Part shown: positions 1-7,451 of the stretch, piece by piece
Layout of the letters: each line of letters begins with the position of its first letter
How positions within the stretch are numbered: the stretch's first letter is position 1
Notes under the pieces: generated by a model
Databases searched by the model: none
Seen by the model: only the letters and a program-made list of their open reading frames with translations
What the model was told of the DNA's origin: nothing
Translations under genes and position numbers: made by a program
NCBI GenBank assembly: GCA_002717185.1
Contig: PBDC01000053.1
Location: 34,441-68,092 of the forward strand
Source: Rhodospirillaceae bacterium
Lineage (GTDB): Bacteria; Pseudomonadota; Alphaproteobacteria; UBA8366; GCA-2717185
Length of the DNA stretch: 33,652 nt
Direction of reading: 5' to 3'

Positions 1-224
1 CGCAAGACCGCATCGAAGGCTTGCGAATCCAAGCCCGGTGAATAGGAAGACCTCACGCCGCCGCTATCTGTCATCACGTTGGCGTCCGCATGGCCCCGCT
101 TCGAGCTCTGCAACACCGGCACGTCACTCTGCAGCACGGCGACTTCCGCTTCATTTAGCAAATTTGGAAAAACCAGAAAGCCATCCCGTTTGTATTGGGC
201 GAGTTGTTCATCGGTCAATTTCAT
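1..224 (-). CDS. Phytanoyl-CoA dioxygenase (PhyH) family protein, N-terminal part
   Basis: Only the first 74 residues are in the window; the gene runs off the left edge. The start is read as ATG at 224-222 on the minus strand, with an AGG-containing stretch just upstream. The N-terminus (LTDEQLAQYKRDGFLVFPNLL, then a segment on releasing or abandoning a defence-like Ser/Tyr-rich stretch, VRSSYSPG) is typical of bacterial PhyH-type Fe(II)/2-oxoglutarate oxygenases, in which 'F..DGF.V....L' opens the domain. The HxD...H iron ligands lie beyond the edge, so catalysis cannot be checked. The gene is divergent from the TPP-enzyme remnant, with about 150 bases between the two starts. It is one of six oxygenase-type genes in the window. 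The substrate is unknown; the family includes phytanoyl-CoA and ectoine hydroxylases and halogenases. Confidence 0.75.
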   Translation of the reverse strand, partial: MKLTDEQLAQYKRDGFLVFPNLLNEAEVAVLQSDVPVLQSSKRGHADANVMTDSGGVRSSYSPGLDSQAFDAVL

Positions 225-374
225 ACCTGGAATTCCTATTGCTGAGATAGAAGGCGTCGCCAACTTGTTCGGAAAAGTAGCTTAACTATTTTAATTTTTG
301 AACGGAAGCAGTCCAGGACATAGTGATCGGTATCTGCTATCCAGGGGTGTAAATTTTTGGCAAGGAAACCAACT

Positions 375-686
375 ATGAGCCAAAACCCTGGCGCCGAAGC
401 GCTGGTCCATACGTTGAAGCTGAACGGCGTCGACACGGTGTTCGGCCGGACTAAAGCGGAGCAAAAATCGGGCTGCGATGAACCCTACAGTCCCATCAAT
501 TTTGGCCAGTCTGACCACGCCCGCAGCACTGAAGCCGATGGCGTAAAACCTTGGAGTGTCAACGACGCTGCAGATTTAGACGGTGCAGTAAGTACCATCA
601 TCGAATCGCCAAGCCCAAATCTTATTGCCATCATATCCCCACCCTTGTGGGAAGTGCGGACGCCCGTCAGCAAGTGGGTGCTGTGA
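375..686 (+). pseudogene. Remnant of a thiamine-pyrophosphate (acetolactate synthase-like) enzyme with internal deletion
   Basis: This is a short open frame of 103 residues. Its first ~22 residues (GAEALVHTLKLNGVDTVFG) match the start of the TPP-binding N domain of acetolactate synthase/benzoylformate decarboxylase-type enzymes. Its later part (ADGVKPWSVNDAADLDGAVS, then ESPSPNLIAIISP) resembles the last helix-strand portion of the C-terminal TPP domain. Everything between is missing, including the cofactor-binding GDG...N motif of a normal ~520-560-residue enzyme. A clear AAGGA sits 8 bases before the ATG at 375. The stop overlaps the start of the next gene (TGATG), so transcription and translational coupling may persist. 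I infer a recent internal deletion of roughly 400 codons that left an in-frame stub with no expected activity. An assembly artefact is the other explanation. Confidence 0.6.
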
Positions 687-1591
687 TGAATGAATATCGG
701 CAGCTGCCTCGAGGCGACCAGATCTTCCTGGACCATCACGGCCATTTCGTACCTGATATGGATGCAGCAAGTGAGGCGCTGGAGCAGCTGGGCTTCCAAC
801 TTACTCCCTACACCGCACACACTATGCGGACATCACCGAATGAGGAGCCCAAGCCCTCCGGTACCGGCAACCGCTGCATAATGTTAAGGGAGAGCTATAT
901 TGAAGTGCTATGTGCGGTGGGAGAAGCGCCAATGGCGCGGCAGCTGCGCGAGGCGGTTAATCGTTACACTGGTATCCATCTAATGGCCTTCACCGCTATT
1001 GACGCGGAGTCACATCATACGCGCCTCAACGCGGCTGGTTTTGACATGCAGCCGCTGGTCCATCTGACACGACAGGTTGAGGGCGGCACCCTGCGCTTCT
1101 CGGTCGTTCGCATGATCCATGGTCAGATGGCCGAAGGGCGTATCCAGTTTCTCACACACAATACCCCAGACCTGCTGTGGCGCAAAGAATTGATGGACCA
1201 CCCAAACAAGGTTGTCTCTATGACTGACGTAGCTATGGCGAGCGCCGACCCGCAAGAAGCAGCGCAGCGTTTTGAGCGCTATCTCGGATTAGCGCCGGTG
1301 CCCTGCGGAGGCGGCTGGCATTTCTCCCTCGGTCGTGGAAGCCTGACGATACTCTCTGCCGATGCGTTCCAGGCCGTGCTCCCCGGCGTCGACATTCCAG
1401 ATATGCCCTTCATTGGCGCGTATTCCCTGCGGTCGGAAAATTTGTCGGCCACGAAGGCTGTGCTCAACGGCAATGGCATCCAAACACAAGAAATTGCTTC
1501 GGACACCCTCCGAGTAGACCCACTGCCCGCTCTAGGCTCAACGATGATCTTCACCCAAGGTGCCGCTAAAGCGCCGTGGATGGAGGACTAA
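686..1591 (+). CDS. VOC / glyoxalase-like domain protein
   Basis: A 301-residue protein. The chosen ATG at 686 overlaps the stop of the upstream TPP-enzyme remnant; further upstream in this frame the sequence does not look like protein. The opening (IFLDHHGHFVPDMDAASEALEQLGFQLTPYT) is characteristic of the glyoxalase-like VOC family, where a conserved His-containing strand is followed by the 'D...A...L..LGF' helix. A second module starts near residue 175 (VVSMTDVAMASADPQEAAQRFERYLGL), again a VOC half, so the protein probably has paired betaalphabetabetabeta modules forming a metal site. VOC proteins include dioxygenases, isomerases and lyases, so the reaction cannot be named. Its partnership with a TPP-dependent lyase-type gene suggests it once acted in the same small-molecule route (inference). 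Confidence 0.75.
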   Translation: MNEYRQLPRGDQIFLDHHGHFVPDMDAASEALEQLGFQLTPYTAHTMRTSPNEEPKPSGTGNRCIMLRESYIEVLCAVGEAPMARQLREAVNRYTGIHLMAFTAIDAESHHTRLNAAGFDMQPLVHLTRQVEGGTLRFSVVRMIHGQMAEGRIQFLTHNTPDLLWRKELMDHPNKVVSMTDVAMASADPQEAAQRFERYLGLAPVPCGGGWHFSLGRGSLTILSADAFQAVLPGVDIPDMPFIGAYSLRSENLSATKAVLNGNGIQTQEIASDTLRVDPLPALGSTMIFTQGAAKAPWMED

Positions 1592-1726
1592 TTAACTTAG
1601 ATCACCGGCGTGTTTATTTTAATTCGGTTGCCAGCTGCTTGACTGCGGATCCAAGCCTGCGCTCGGATCTGCGCTGAATAGGCCGCCGTTTTAAGCAAAG
1701 AAACCGTTTGTATTCCTTCGAACGGT

Positions 1727-2038
1727 CTAAACCGGGATCTCAACCTCCAACAACGGCGCATGCTGTTGCGCGCCGTAAACGTCGGTATCGCCAAGATCGC
1801 CGGCACTGACAAGCCTTGGCAAGGTCGCCTTGAAAGCAAGACCAGCGTCGTAGATGGTGAAGAGGATGTCCTCCTCCTTAACTCCATAGAGTTCTACGAA
1901 CAACCGCGGGCAGATGACGCCCGTCGCCTTCACCCTCTCAAAGGTCTCCCGGTCAGAAAAGACCGCATCAATCGTCAGCTCGAAGGGGCCCGCATTCTTG
2001 CTTTTGCAAACCGCCACGATATCTTTGAGTTTCGGCAT
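1727..2038 (-). CDS. DUF4387 family protein
   Basis: A 103-residue protein recognised by its DUF4387 signature segments: CKSKNAGPFELT near residues 11-22, ERVKATGV near 34-41, and DVYGAQQHAPLLEVE at the C-terminus (about 86-100). It begins only 3 bases after the stop of the DUF1446/AtuA-like gene. This is its usual partner in bacteria, and in some organisms the two domains are joined. Biochemistry of DUF4387 is not established; the co-occurrence suggests a small subunit or chaperone-like partner of the AtuA-like protein (inference). It is the last gene of the long minus-strand run and is convergent with the VOC gene across about 135 bases. Confidence 0.88.
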   Translation of the reverse strand: MPKLKDIVAVCKSKNAGPFELTIDAVFSDRETFERVKATGVICPRLFVELYGVKEEDILFTIYDAGLAFKATLPRLVSAGDLGDTDVYGAQQHAPLLEVEIPV

Positions 2039-2041
2039 CTA

Positions 2042-3409
2042 TCAATTCCGCACATCTTCGTATTCAATCGGAAACATCTCCATCGCGTCCTTTGGCTCAA
2101 CGATGTGATAGACGTTGAACCGGTAGGCTGGCCCGCACTCAATATCGCTTGGCGAGAACGGAAAGGCCATGTTGCCCTCCTTGCAAAGCCGGCCCGGAAA
2201 ATCGAGATGTAAGGTGCTGACCCGCGCGACCGAAAGCACCGTGTTAGCCATTTCTTGCGTATCCGCAATGACCTCGACGAGAATGCCAAGCTCGTGCGAC
2301 GGATCGGCGGCCAGCGGCTCGCGAGACGCCATAACGCCATCTCGGCCATAGGCACGGAACATCAGCTTGTAGCTCGACGGATCCACACCCATCGCCTCCG
2401 CCTTTGTCCGTACCGCGTCCCGCACGAGACCAAGGTAGTCTTCCGACTGGCTGATAAGCAGCGGGTCGCGCGTCCCGCATATGGTTATCGCACGATACCC
2501 CATATGCTGCGCACCCTCGATCTTCACTGTGTATTGATCATCCGCCAACCAGCGCATACCGGAGACCATCGCAGCGCGGTCACTCACCGCTTCGAAGCGA
2601 CAGTCTGTCGTATCCAACAGGCCACCCGGTTCCTGGAAAAGGTTCGGACTGGCATTTTCATGCAGGCTCTGGTTGGCAAGCGAGGTCGGGGTACAGATTT
2701 TGTCAGGGTTCGGCGGCTCGCAGATTACCCCGTTTTCCTTGATTGTCACATGCATGCAGTCATGCCCCTTCGGCACTGCACCGGCCGCGGCGCATTCCAG
2801 CATCTTGCCGGAATACCAGGACGGCCCTGGCTCAATTTGGCCACGCATGGCACAGGCCGCAAAAGGGGCCGGATCGGTGCTACGCCCAGCGAGCACCACC
2901 TGCGCGCCCGCATCCAGCGCCGCCATGTAGGGCTCTGGACCCATACAGCCGACAATTCGTTCCGAATTTTCGATATCGTCTTCGGTCAGCGCGCCTACAT
3001 TGCGCATCGGCTTCACCTTACCGTCGGCGATCTGTTGTTTGATCCAACCCTTGTCCTGCTCAGCATGGATCGTTGCCATCTTGAAACTAAGCCCTTCCTC
3101 ACGAGCTATCTCACGGGTTAGTTCCGCCATCACTTCCAGATGCGGCTCACCACCCGCGCCACCGCAGCTTCCGATCGTAACCGGCACGCCCTCCGCGACC
3201 GCCGCCTGCAGCATCAGCTTGAGATCCCGCTTCATCGCTAGACGCGAATTTAGGGTCTTGCCGGACCCGAGATAATGCGGCCCTGGGTCCGTGCTTCCAC
3301 CGTCGCAGCCGATCATGTCAACGCCCATTGCCACGCCACGCTTAATTGATTCTTCCGGAAATCCGTAGCCCAGAATGCCGCTGGTCGACAGCAACCGATA
3401 TTCCGCCAT
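2042..3409 (-). CDS. Acyclic terpene utilization AtuA-like (DUF1446) protein
   Basis: A 455-residue protein with the DUF1446/AtuA hallmarks: an N-terminal GYGFPEESI stretch, the glycine-rich GCDGGSTDPGP (residues 34-44) and GSCGGAGGEPH (80-90). Later come a GCMGPEPY segment and LAGRSTDPAPFAA. The start is supported by AAGGAG seven bases before the ATG. AtuA belongs to the atu cluster of pseudomonads that degrades citronellol-type acyclic terpenes through CoA thioesters; the reaction of AtuA itself has not been assigned. Here the neighbours are a TauD-type oxygenase upstream and DUF4387 immediately downstream, not the atu acyl-CoA carboxylase and dehydrogenase genes. It may therefore serve another CoA-linked catabolic route. 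No N-terminal signal is visible, so a cytosolic location is likely. Confidence 0.9.
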   Translation of the reverse strand: MAEYRLLSTSGILGYGFPEESIKRGVAMGVDMIGCDGGSTDPGPHYLGSGKTLNSRLAMKRDLKLMLQAAVAEGVPVTIGSCGGAGGEPHLEVMAELTREIAREEGLSFKMATIHAEQDKGWIKQQIADGKVKPMRNVGALTEDDIENSERIVGCMGPEPYMAALDAGAQVVLAGRSTDPAPFAACAMRGQIEPGPSWYSGKMLECAAAGAVPKGHDCMHVTIKENGVICEPPNPDKICTPTSLANQSLHENASPNLFQEPGGLLDTTDCRFEAVSDRAAMVSGMRWLADDQYTVKIEGAQHMGYRAITICGTRDPLLISQSEDYLGLVRDAVRTKAEAMGVDPSSYKLMFRAYGRDGVMASREPLAADPSHELGILVEVIADTQEMANTVLSVARVSTLHLDFPGRLCKEGNMAFPFSPSDIECGPAYRFNVYHIVEPKDAMEMFPIEYEDVRN

Positions 3410-3428
3410 AGTCTTACTCCTTCTCTCG

Positions 3429-4472
3429 TCAGTCTCGCTTCATCGCATAAGGGTTGACCCCACCCCGAGGCCCGGTTCCGAGCCGATCAGCTACCGCAGA
3501 TAGCAACGGCCTGCTGTTCGGCACGTTCAGCCATTGCCGCAGCAGCAGCCGCTTCGCAGCAGGATCGTCCTTGTAAGAGGTCCGCGCGTGCAGGATCGTA
3601 TAGTTATTCAGTAGCTGGATATCACCAGTTTGAAAGCCCATGTCGAAACGGATATCTTCTCGCAGCGCTAGTGCCTCGACTTCAAGTACGGCAGCCTGCG
3701 CAAGGGCGCAAAGCAACTTGCCACTTTTCTCCGCACCCCGTTCGATCTGTTTGGCGTTGTAGTAGCAGGTCAGAAAGCCATCACACTCGCTAAAAACCGG
3801 TATACGCTGCGGTGAGATCAGGTGTGGGGCTTCGGTCGGCCCCTTACCGGCATAGTCGATACGGAAGCCGCGACAAAGCGGAGCCAGGTAGTTCGGATTA
3901 TTTTTTAGGATCTCATTGTAAATAGTGAGTGCGCTAGAAATCGTGCTGAGCCCACCTGTCGCTGCGGGACGAATGCAGAACAGTCCAACAATGTCGCAAG
4001 GGTCGACATGCGGGCGCAGTTGCGCGTTTGTGGAATGCCCACGCACATTGTTGCCATCATAATCATTACCAAGATCCTCGATCTCGTGCAGTAGCACCCC
4101 CTGCGGGTTCTGAGTAACCGGGACACCAATATGCCGGCCGATACCCCAGAACAACGCTTGTGCCTCATGGCGCGAGTAATCTGAAAGCTGGATGCCACGT
4201 AGCAACGCAAAACCACGACCTCGTTCAACCTCCCCGACCACAGTCGCCAGCTTCGCGGCAACGAAGGGCAGAGGAAAATCAGTACGGGTCAATTCGGTAA
4301 CCGGCTTGCCAGTCGCCAACGCCGTTTGCAACGCTGCCTCGATTTCCGCGACATCGCCGTCGTTAAGCTGGTGGAGCCAGGTATGATCGTGTTTGAAGTC
4401 CCCAGCATACCATGCAGCAGCACCGGTCGCACGGCCCTCCGGCTGCGTGCCTATAGCCACATTAGAATTCAT
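3429..4472 (-). CDS. TauD/TfdA-family Fe(II)/2-oxoglutarate dioxygenase
   Basis: A 347-residue protein. It contains the iron-binding HxD (RPHVDPCD; His155, Asp157), a distal His in NNYTILHARTSY (His295) and a likely 2-oxoglutarate-anchoring Arg (LLRQWLNV, Arg312). The sub-motif GFQTGDIQLLNNYTILHAR is typical of the longer TauD/clavaminate-synthase-like branch, not of taurine dioxygenase itself. The start ATG at 4472 lacks a strong ribosome binding site, so a nearby alternative start is possible. The gene lies 19 bases upstream of the AtuA-like gene and 48 bases downstream of the SDR gene, in the same direction, consistent with one transcript. It probably hydroxylates a small organic acid or amine using O2 and 2-oxoglutarate; the substrate is unknown. 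Confidence 0.9.
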   Translation of the reverse strand: MNSNVAIGTQPEGRATGAAAWYAGDFKHDHTWLHQLNDGDVAEIEAALQTALATGKPVTELTRTDFPLPFVAAKLATVVGEVERGRGFALLRGIQLSDYSRHEAQALFWGIGRHIGVPVTQNPQGVLLHEIEDLGNDYDGNNVRGHSTNAQLRPHVDPCDIVGLFCIRPAATGGLSTISSALTIYNEILKNNPNYLAPLCRGFRIDYAGKGPTEAPHLISPQRIPVFSECDGFLTCYYNAKQIERGAEKSGKLLCALAQAAVLEVEALALREDIRFDMGFQTGDIQLLNNYTILHARTSYKDDPAAKRLLLRQWLNVPNSRPLLSAVADRLGTGPRGGVNPYAMKRD

Positions 4473-4520
4473 AGTGATAAATGATCGGACATAAAGTGAG
4501 GCCGAGCAAGAAAGACGTCG

Positions 4521-5279
4521 CTAAAGTGCGAATTTGTGCATACCGCCATCCACATGAATAACCTCGCCGGTGATGTAGCGCGCCAGAGGAGAGCAGAGAA
4601 AGGCGATCAGATAGCCCATATCTTCCGGCTCGCCGAAATAGCCGGCCGGTATCTCCGACTTCGCAAATTGTTCGCGTTCCTCTGGGTCGGGATGCAGCCT
4701 CTCAAGGATCTGTTCGCTATTGATGCGGCCCGGCGGCAGGCTGTTCACGGTTACGCCGTCCGCAGCAACAATCCGCGATAGCCCCTTAGCCCACATATGC
4801 ACCGCGCCTTTGGCAGCGTTCGCGACATTCACGCCCCGGGGTTCGCTCGAGCCAGTAATGTTGATGACCCGTCCATATTTCCTCTCTCGCATGCCAGGCA
4901 CGAACTGATGCGTCAGTTGCCGCAGCATCTCGAAATTCAGCATCATGCCCTCGTGCCAGATATCGACCGACGCATTCCAGGGAATTGGCCGCGAACCACC
5001 GGCGCTATTGACCAGAATATCGAGGCCGTCAAATGCCGCGTAGACGCGATCGTGAATCTGCTCTGGTGCGCCCTGATGGGTTACGTCTTCGACAATCACA
5101 ACCGGCCGTTCGTTTCCTGCAGCGGCGATTTCATCCGCCAATTCGTTGAGCAGGTGCTCACGCCGCGCCACGAGTGCGACGCGGCATCCTTCGTTCGCCA
5201 TGATTTTCGCGGTACCCCAACCGATACCGCGGCTGGCGCCGGTAATCAGGCAAGATTTTCCAGTGAGTTGAAGATCCAT
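4521..5279 (-). CDS. SDR-family oxidoreductase lacking the usual catalytic tyrosine
   Basis: A 252-residue protein. The start at 5279 is chosen because AGGAG lies 7-8 bases upstream; a longer open frame adds 24 Arg-rich residues that do not look like SDR. The Rossmann dinucleotide motif TGASRGIG is at residues 13-20 and NSAGG at 91-95. The catalytic Ser (INITGSSEP, 144/145) and Lys157 (NAAKGAV) are present. The YxxxK tyrosine position, residue 153, is Ala (GVNVANAAK). The C-terminal TGEVIHVDGG is normal. Relatives with 'EP...NAAKA..HAWAKGLS' and 'PPGRI' form a recognised SDR subgroup, so this is probably a genuine divergent branch and not decay. It could be a reductase with an alternative acid, or a non-redox enzyme. 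It sits in the minus-strand catabolic run. Confidence 0.88.
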   Translation of the reverse strand: MDLQLTGKSCLITGASRGIGWGTAKIMANEGCRVALVARREHLLNELADEIAAAGNERPVVIVEDVTHQGAPEQIHDRVYAAFDGLDILVNSAGGSRPIPWNASVDIWHEGMMLNFEMLRQLTHQFVPGMRERKYGRVINITGSSEPRGVNVANAAKGAVHMWAKGLSRIVAADGVTVNSLPPGRINSEQILERLHPDPEEREQFAKSEIPAGYFGEPEDMGYLIAFLCSPLARYITGEVIHVDGGMHKFAL

Positions 5280-5553
5280 GTCGAAGCTCCTATTTCTTGA
5301 GGGATCCCGGCGGCGCCGGCGCGCAGACGCAAGCACTAGTAATTTTACCACACCAGGAAGCGAGAACAGATTCCCATCGGACTAATGGTGACCGACGTAC
5401 CACGTGACATCTGGTACTACCCCAATAGTCGGCCAGTTTGTATCGACCTTCCACAATTGAATTGCCTGGAACGGCGCGCCGGGCGCTAAGGGTTCGTTCA
5501 GAGTTCAAGCTCTATATCTGTTAAGACACGAGCCCTTATCGCGGATAAAGACA

Positions 5554-6420
5554 TCAACTAAATTTGGGTCCCGAAACCAAAAGCTCACGGAGCAACGTAT
5601 TTACTGTTTCCGCTCTCTCAAATTGTACCCAATGACCCGCACGAGGCACCACGCAAAACCTGGCCGCCGGAAGAATTTCCGCGACATAGTCACGGTTGGT
5701 CTCCAAGTCAGGATCTAAGGTGGCGTCCTTCTCACCTATAATGCAATTAAGAGGACAGGGCAGACCCTTTAAGCTGTCCGCTAAAACTCGGGAACGCGCA
5801 ATGCCGCGCGATCGAAGACGCGCCTTGGCCATATTGTCTACCTGTATGGCTAGAGCTAAGTCGTCAGCTGCTGCCGGATCGCCAAACATCAATTTCTGGA
5901 GATTGCGCCGGTAGAGGGGTGCCGCCTCAGCCTCTGACATGTCGGACGGGATCTCGACTAAATCGTTGGCCGGACCAGTCCCCGCCAGCCCGAGGATCGG
6001 CACACCGATTAAAGTGAGGCTGCGGATCCGATGCGCTTGTTTGTGTGCAATCAGACCGGATAAGACGCCACCGAAGGAAAAAGAGACGAGATCGAACGAG
6101 ACAGAGCCCGGAAGAATATGGTCGATGGCTCCGGACATGATGGCCGCAAGGCTTGGCGCATCGTAAGGGCGAGACGGCTCGTCAGAATCACCGCACCCCG
6201 GCAGGTCGGCTACCAGAAGGCGATGATGCTTTGCCAGGCTCGGGATATTGCGCACCCAATGGTTCCAGGCGCCGGAACCCCCGTGCAGTAATACCAGCGG
6301 TGGCCGCGCCGTGTTATCTGCCCCCCATTCGCGCCAAATAATACTACCATCTTCAAAGGGTGAGAGTACCTCCCGGCTGCTTGACTTAATGGCATTAAGG
6401 TGGACGCGTGGTTCCGTCAT
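5554..6420 (-). CDS. Alpha/beta hydrolase
   Basis: A 288-residue protein with the alpha/beta-hydrolase fold signature. HGGSGAWNHW (residues 46-55) supplies the oxyanion region. LVSFSFGG gives the nucleophile elbow (Ser115), a variant of GxSxG in which the first Gly is Ser. GEKDATL carries the acid (Asp232) and AGHWVQFE the catalytic His (His263). Its start overlaps the stop of the upstream 341-aa gene by four bases (ATGA), so the two are translationally coupled. It may hydrolyse an ester, a thioester or a C-C bond (meta-cleavage-type hydrolases share these features). It is cytosolic by sequence. The coupling suggests it acts on a product of the CoA transferase/unknown-protein step (inference). 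Confidence 0.87.
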   Translation of the reverse strand: MTEPRVHLNAIKSSSREVLSPFEDGSIIWREWGADNTARPPLVLLHGGSGAWNHWVRNIPSLAKHHRLLVADLPGCGDSDEPSRPYDAPSLAAIMSGAIDHILPGSVSFDLVSFSFGGVLSGLIAHKQAHRIRSLTLIGVPILGLAGTGPANDLVEIPSDMSEAEAAPLYRRNLQKLMFGDPAAADDLALAIQVDNMAKARLRSRGIARSRVLADSLKGLPCPLNCIIGEKDATLDPDLETNRDYVAEILPAARFCVVPRAGHWVQFERAETVNTLLRELLVSGPKFS

Positions 6421-7442
6421 TCGCTGATATTCCAGACCAGAGTATCACCCTCTTCTTCGACAACAACATCGATAAAAGCGCGATGTGAGGCGACCGTACC
6501 CTTCCAAATTGCTGTCCAACAGCGCAGTAAATCATCGCGAGCGTCGCCGTCCATCGCTCGCACGATGCGCAACCCGCTCTGCCGCAGAACAGCACGCCCT
6601 TCAGTATGTTCTGTTTCCACCTCGTCCCCCATCCCCTCAAACATCGCAGCAAGGAAACGAGAAGCGTCATGCACGCCGCCGTCGACAGCACCAACCGATG
6701 CTGCGAGATGCGCGTATTGCTGTAATCCAGTCAACCTCGCGGCCAGGACACCCCTTTCGACAGCCTGAACCCGCCCCAGGGTTTTTGTCAGCGCGGTCAC
6801 ACTGTTGCGGACGAATTCCACCGCATAGTTGCGGTAAGCCTTCGCCAGACGTGCCTCGTCCCATTCCGCCGCAGGTGGTTTTGGCTGCGCTGAAGGGTTG
6901 AAGGGCGGAGGCCGTTCGTCCTTGGCGAATTGCAGCCGTTCCACCTCCGACAGTTCGTGATCAAACTCCTTGAAGTAACCGCAGAAGCCGAACTCGCCCG
7001 TCATGTCCTCGGACACACAGACAAAACCTAGCCGTGGGTTGCCGAGAGACGCGCCATTGTTCGCGTGCCACCCGCGCATGAAGCCATCACCAGCCTCTAC
7101 CGGAACGCCGCATAAGGCGGCACCATCCAGCCACCAACGCGGATATCGATACCGCACCCAGGCCTTGGTGTCCGACTCCGCCATGAATTCGACCCCCACT
7201 CCCCCCAGCGTATTTGAAAGCACATGGTATTGCGCCGATGCTACAGCATCCGGGAGACCGTCAAGGCCCAACTTCCTGAAGCTAGACAGAAATTTTTCCT
7301 CGTGCTGCCGACGGAACAGATGGAACATCCATTCACGGACCGCCGCCGGCCCCTCACGGGTCGAGACCATGAGTTGCAGCCCGATAAAATATTGCTGATG
7401 CAAATCCGCCTGCGCACGGATCAAACCGAAGTTCTCATCCAT
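6417..7442 (-). CDS. Uncharacterized 341-aa protein in a CoA-transferase operon
   Basis: I do not recognise this family with confidence. The protein is soluble, with no signal peptide or membrane segment. Its N-terminal 60 residues look helical. The centre is rich in Trp, Gly and aromatic residues (VRYRYPRWWLDG; GWHANNGASLGNPRLGFVC near residues 124-142; GEFGFCGYFKEFDHEL near 149-164). The C-terminal part is helical again (YAVEFVRNSVTALTKTLGRVQA). The middle Gly/Asn/His-rich block, followed by an acidic aromatic stretch, could be a ligand or metal pocket. It loosely recalls the ATC-hydrolase-like families, but I would not assign that. It starts 9 bases after the CoA transferase stop and overlaps the alpha/beta hydrolase start by 4 bases, which ties it closely to both. 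Confidence 0.75.
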   Translation of the reverse strand: MDENFGLIRAQADLHQQYFIGLQLMVSTREGPAAVREWMFHLFRRQHEEKFLSSFRKLGLDGLPDAVASAQYHVLSNTLGGVGVEFMAESDTKAWVRYRYPRWWLDGAALCGVPVEAGDGFMRGWHANNGASLGNPRLGFVCVSEDMTGEFGFCGYFKEFDHELSEVERLQFAKDERPPPFNPSAQPKPPAAEWDEARLAKAYRNYAVEFVRNSVTALTKTLGRVQAVERGVLAARLTGLQQYAHLAASVGAVDGGVHDASRFLAAMFEGMGDEVETEHTEGRAVLRQSGLRIVRAMDGDARDDLLRCWTAIWKGTVASHRAFIDVVVEEEGDTLVWNISE

Positions 7443-7451
7443 TGCAAGGAC

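Noticed and set aside
1760..2212. 150-codon plus-strand open frame across the DUF4387/AtuA junction
   Set aside because: Antisense to two recognised genes with strong family signatures; composition of the translation is unlike a real protein.
2255..3121. Long plus-strand open frame (288 codons) opposite the AtuA-like gene
   Set aside because: It is the antisense shadow of a well-matched DUF1446 protein; its translation is Arg/His-rich without family features and it has no ribosome binding site.
5280..5553. Gap between SDR and alpha/beta hydrolase examined for a small gene
   Set aside because: Open frames there are Arg/Ser-rich with no ribosome binding site or family match; treated as spacer and SDR leader.
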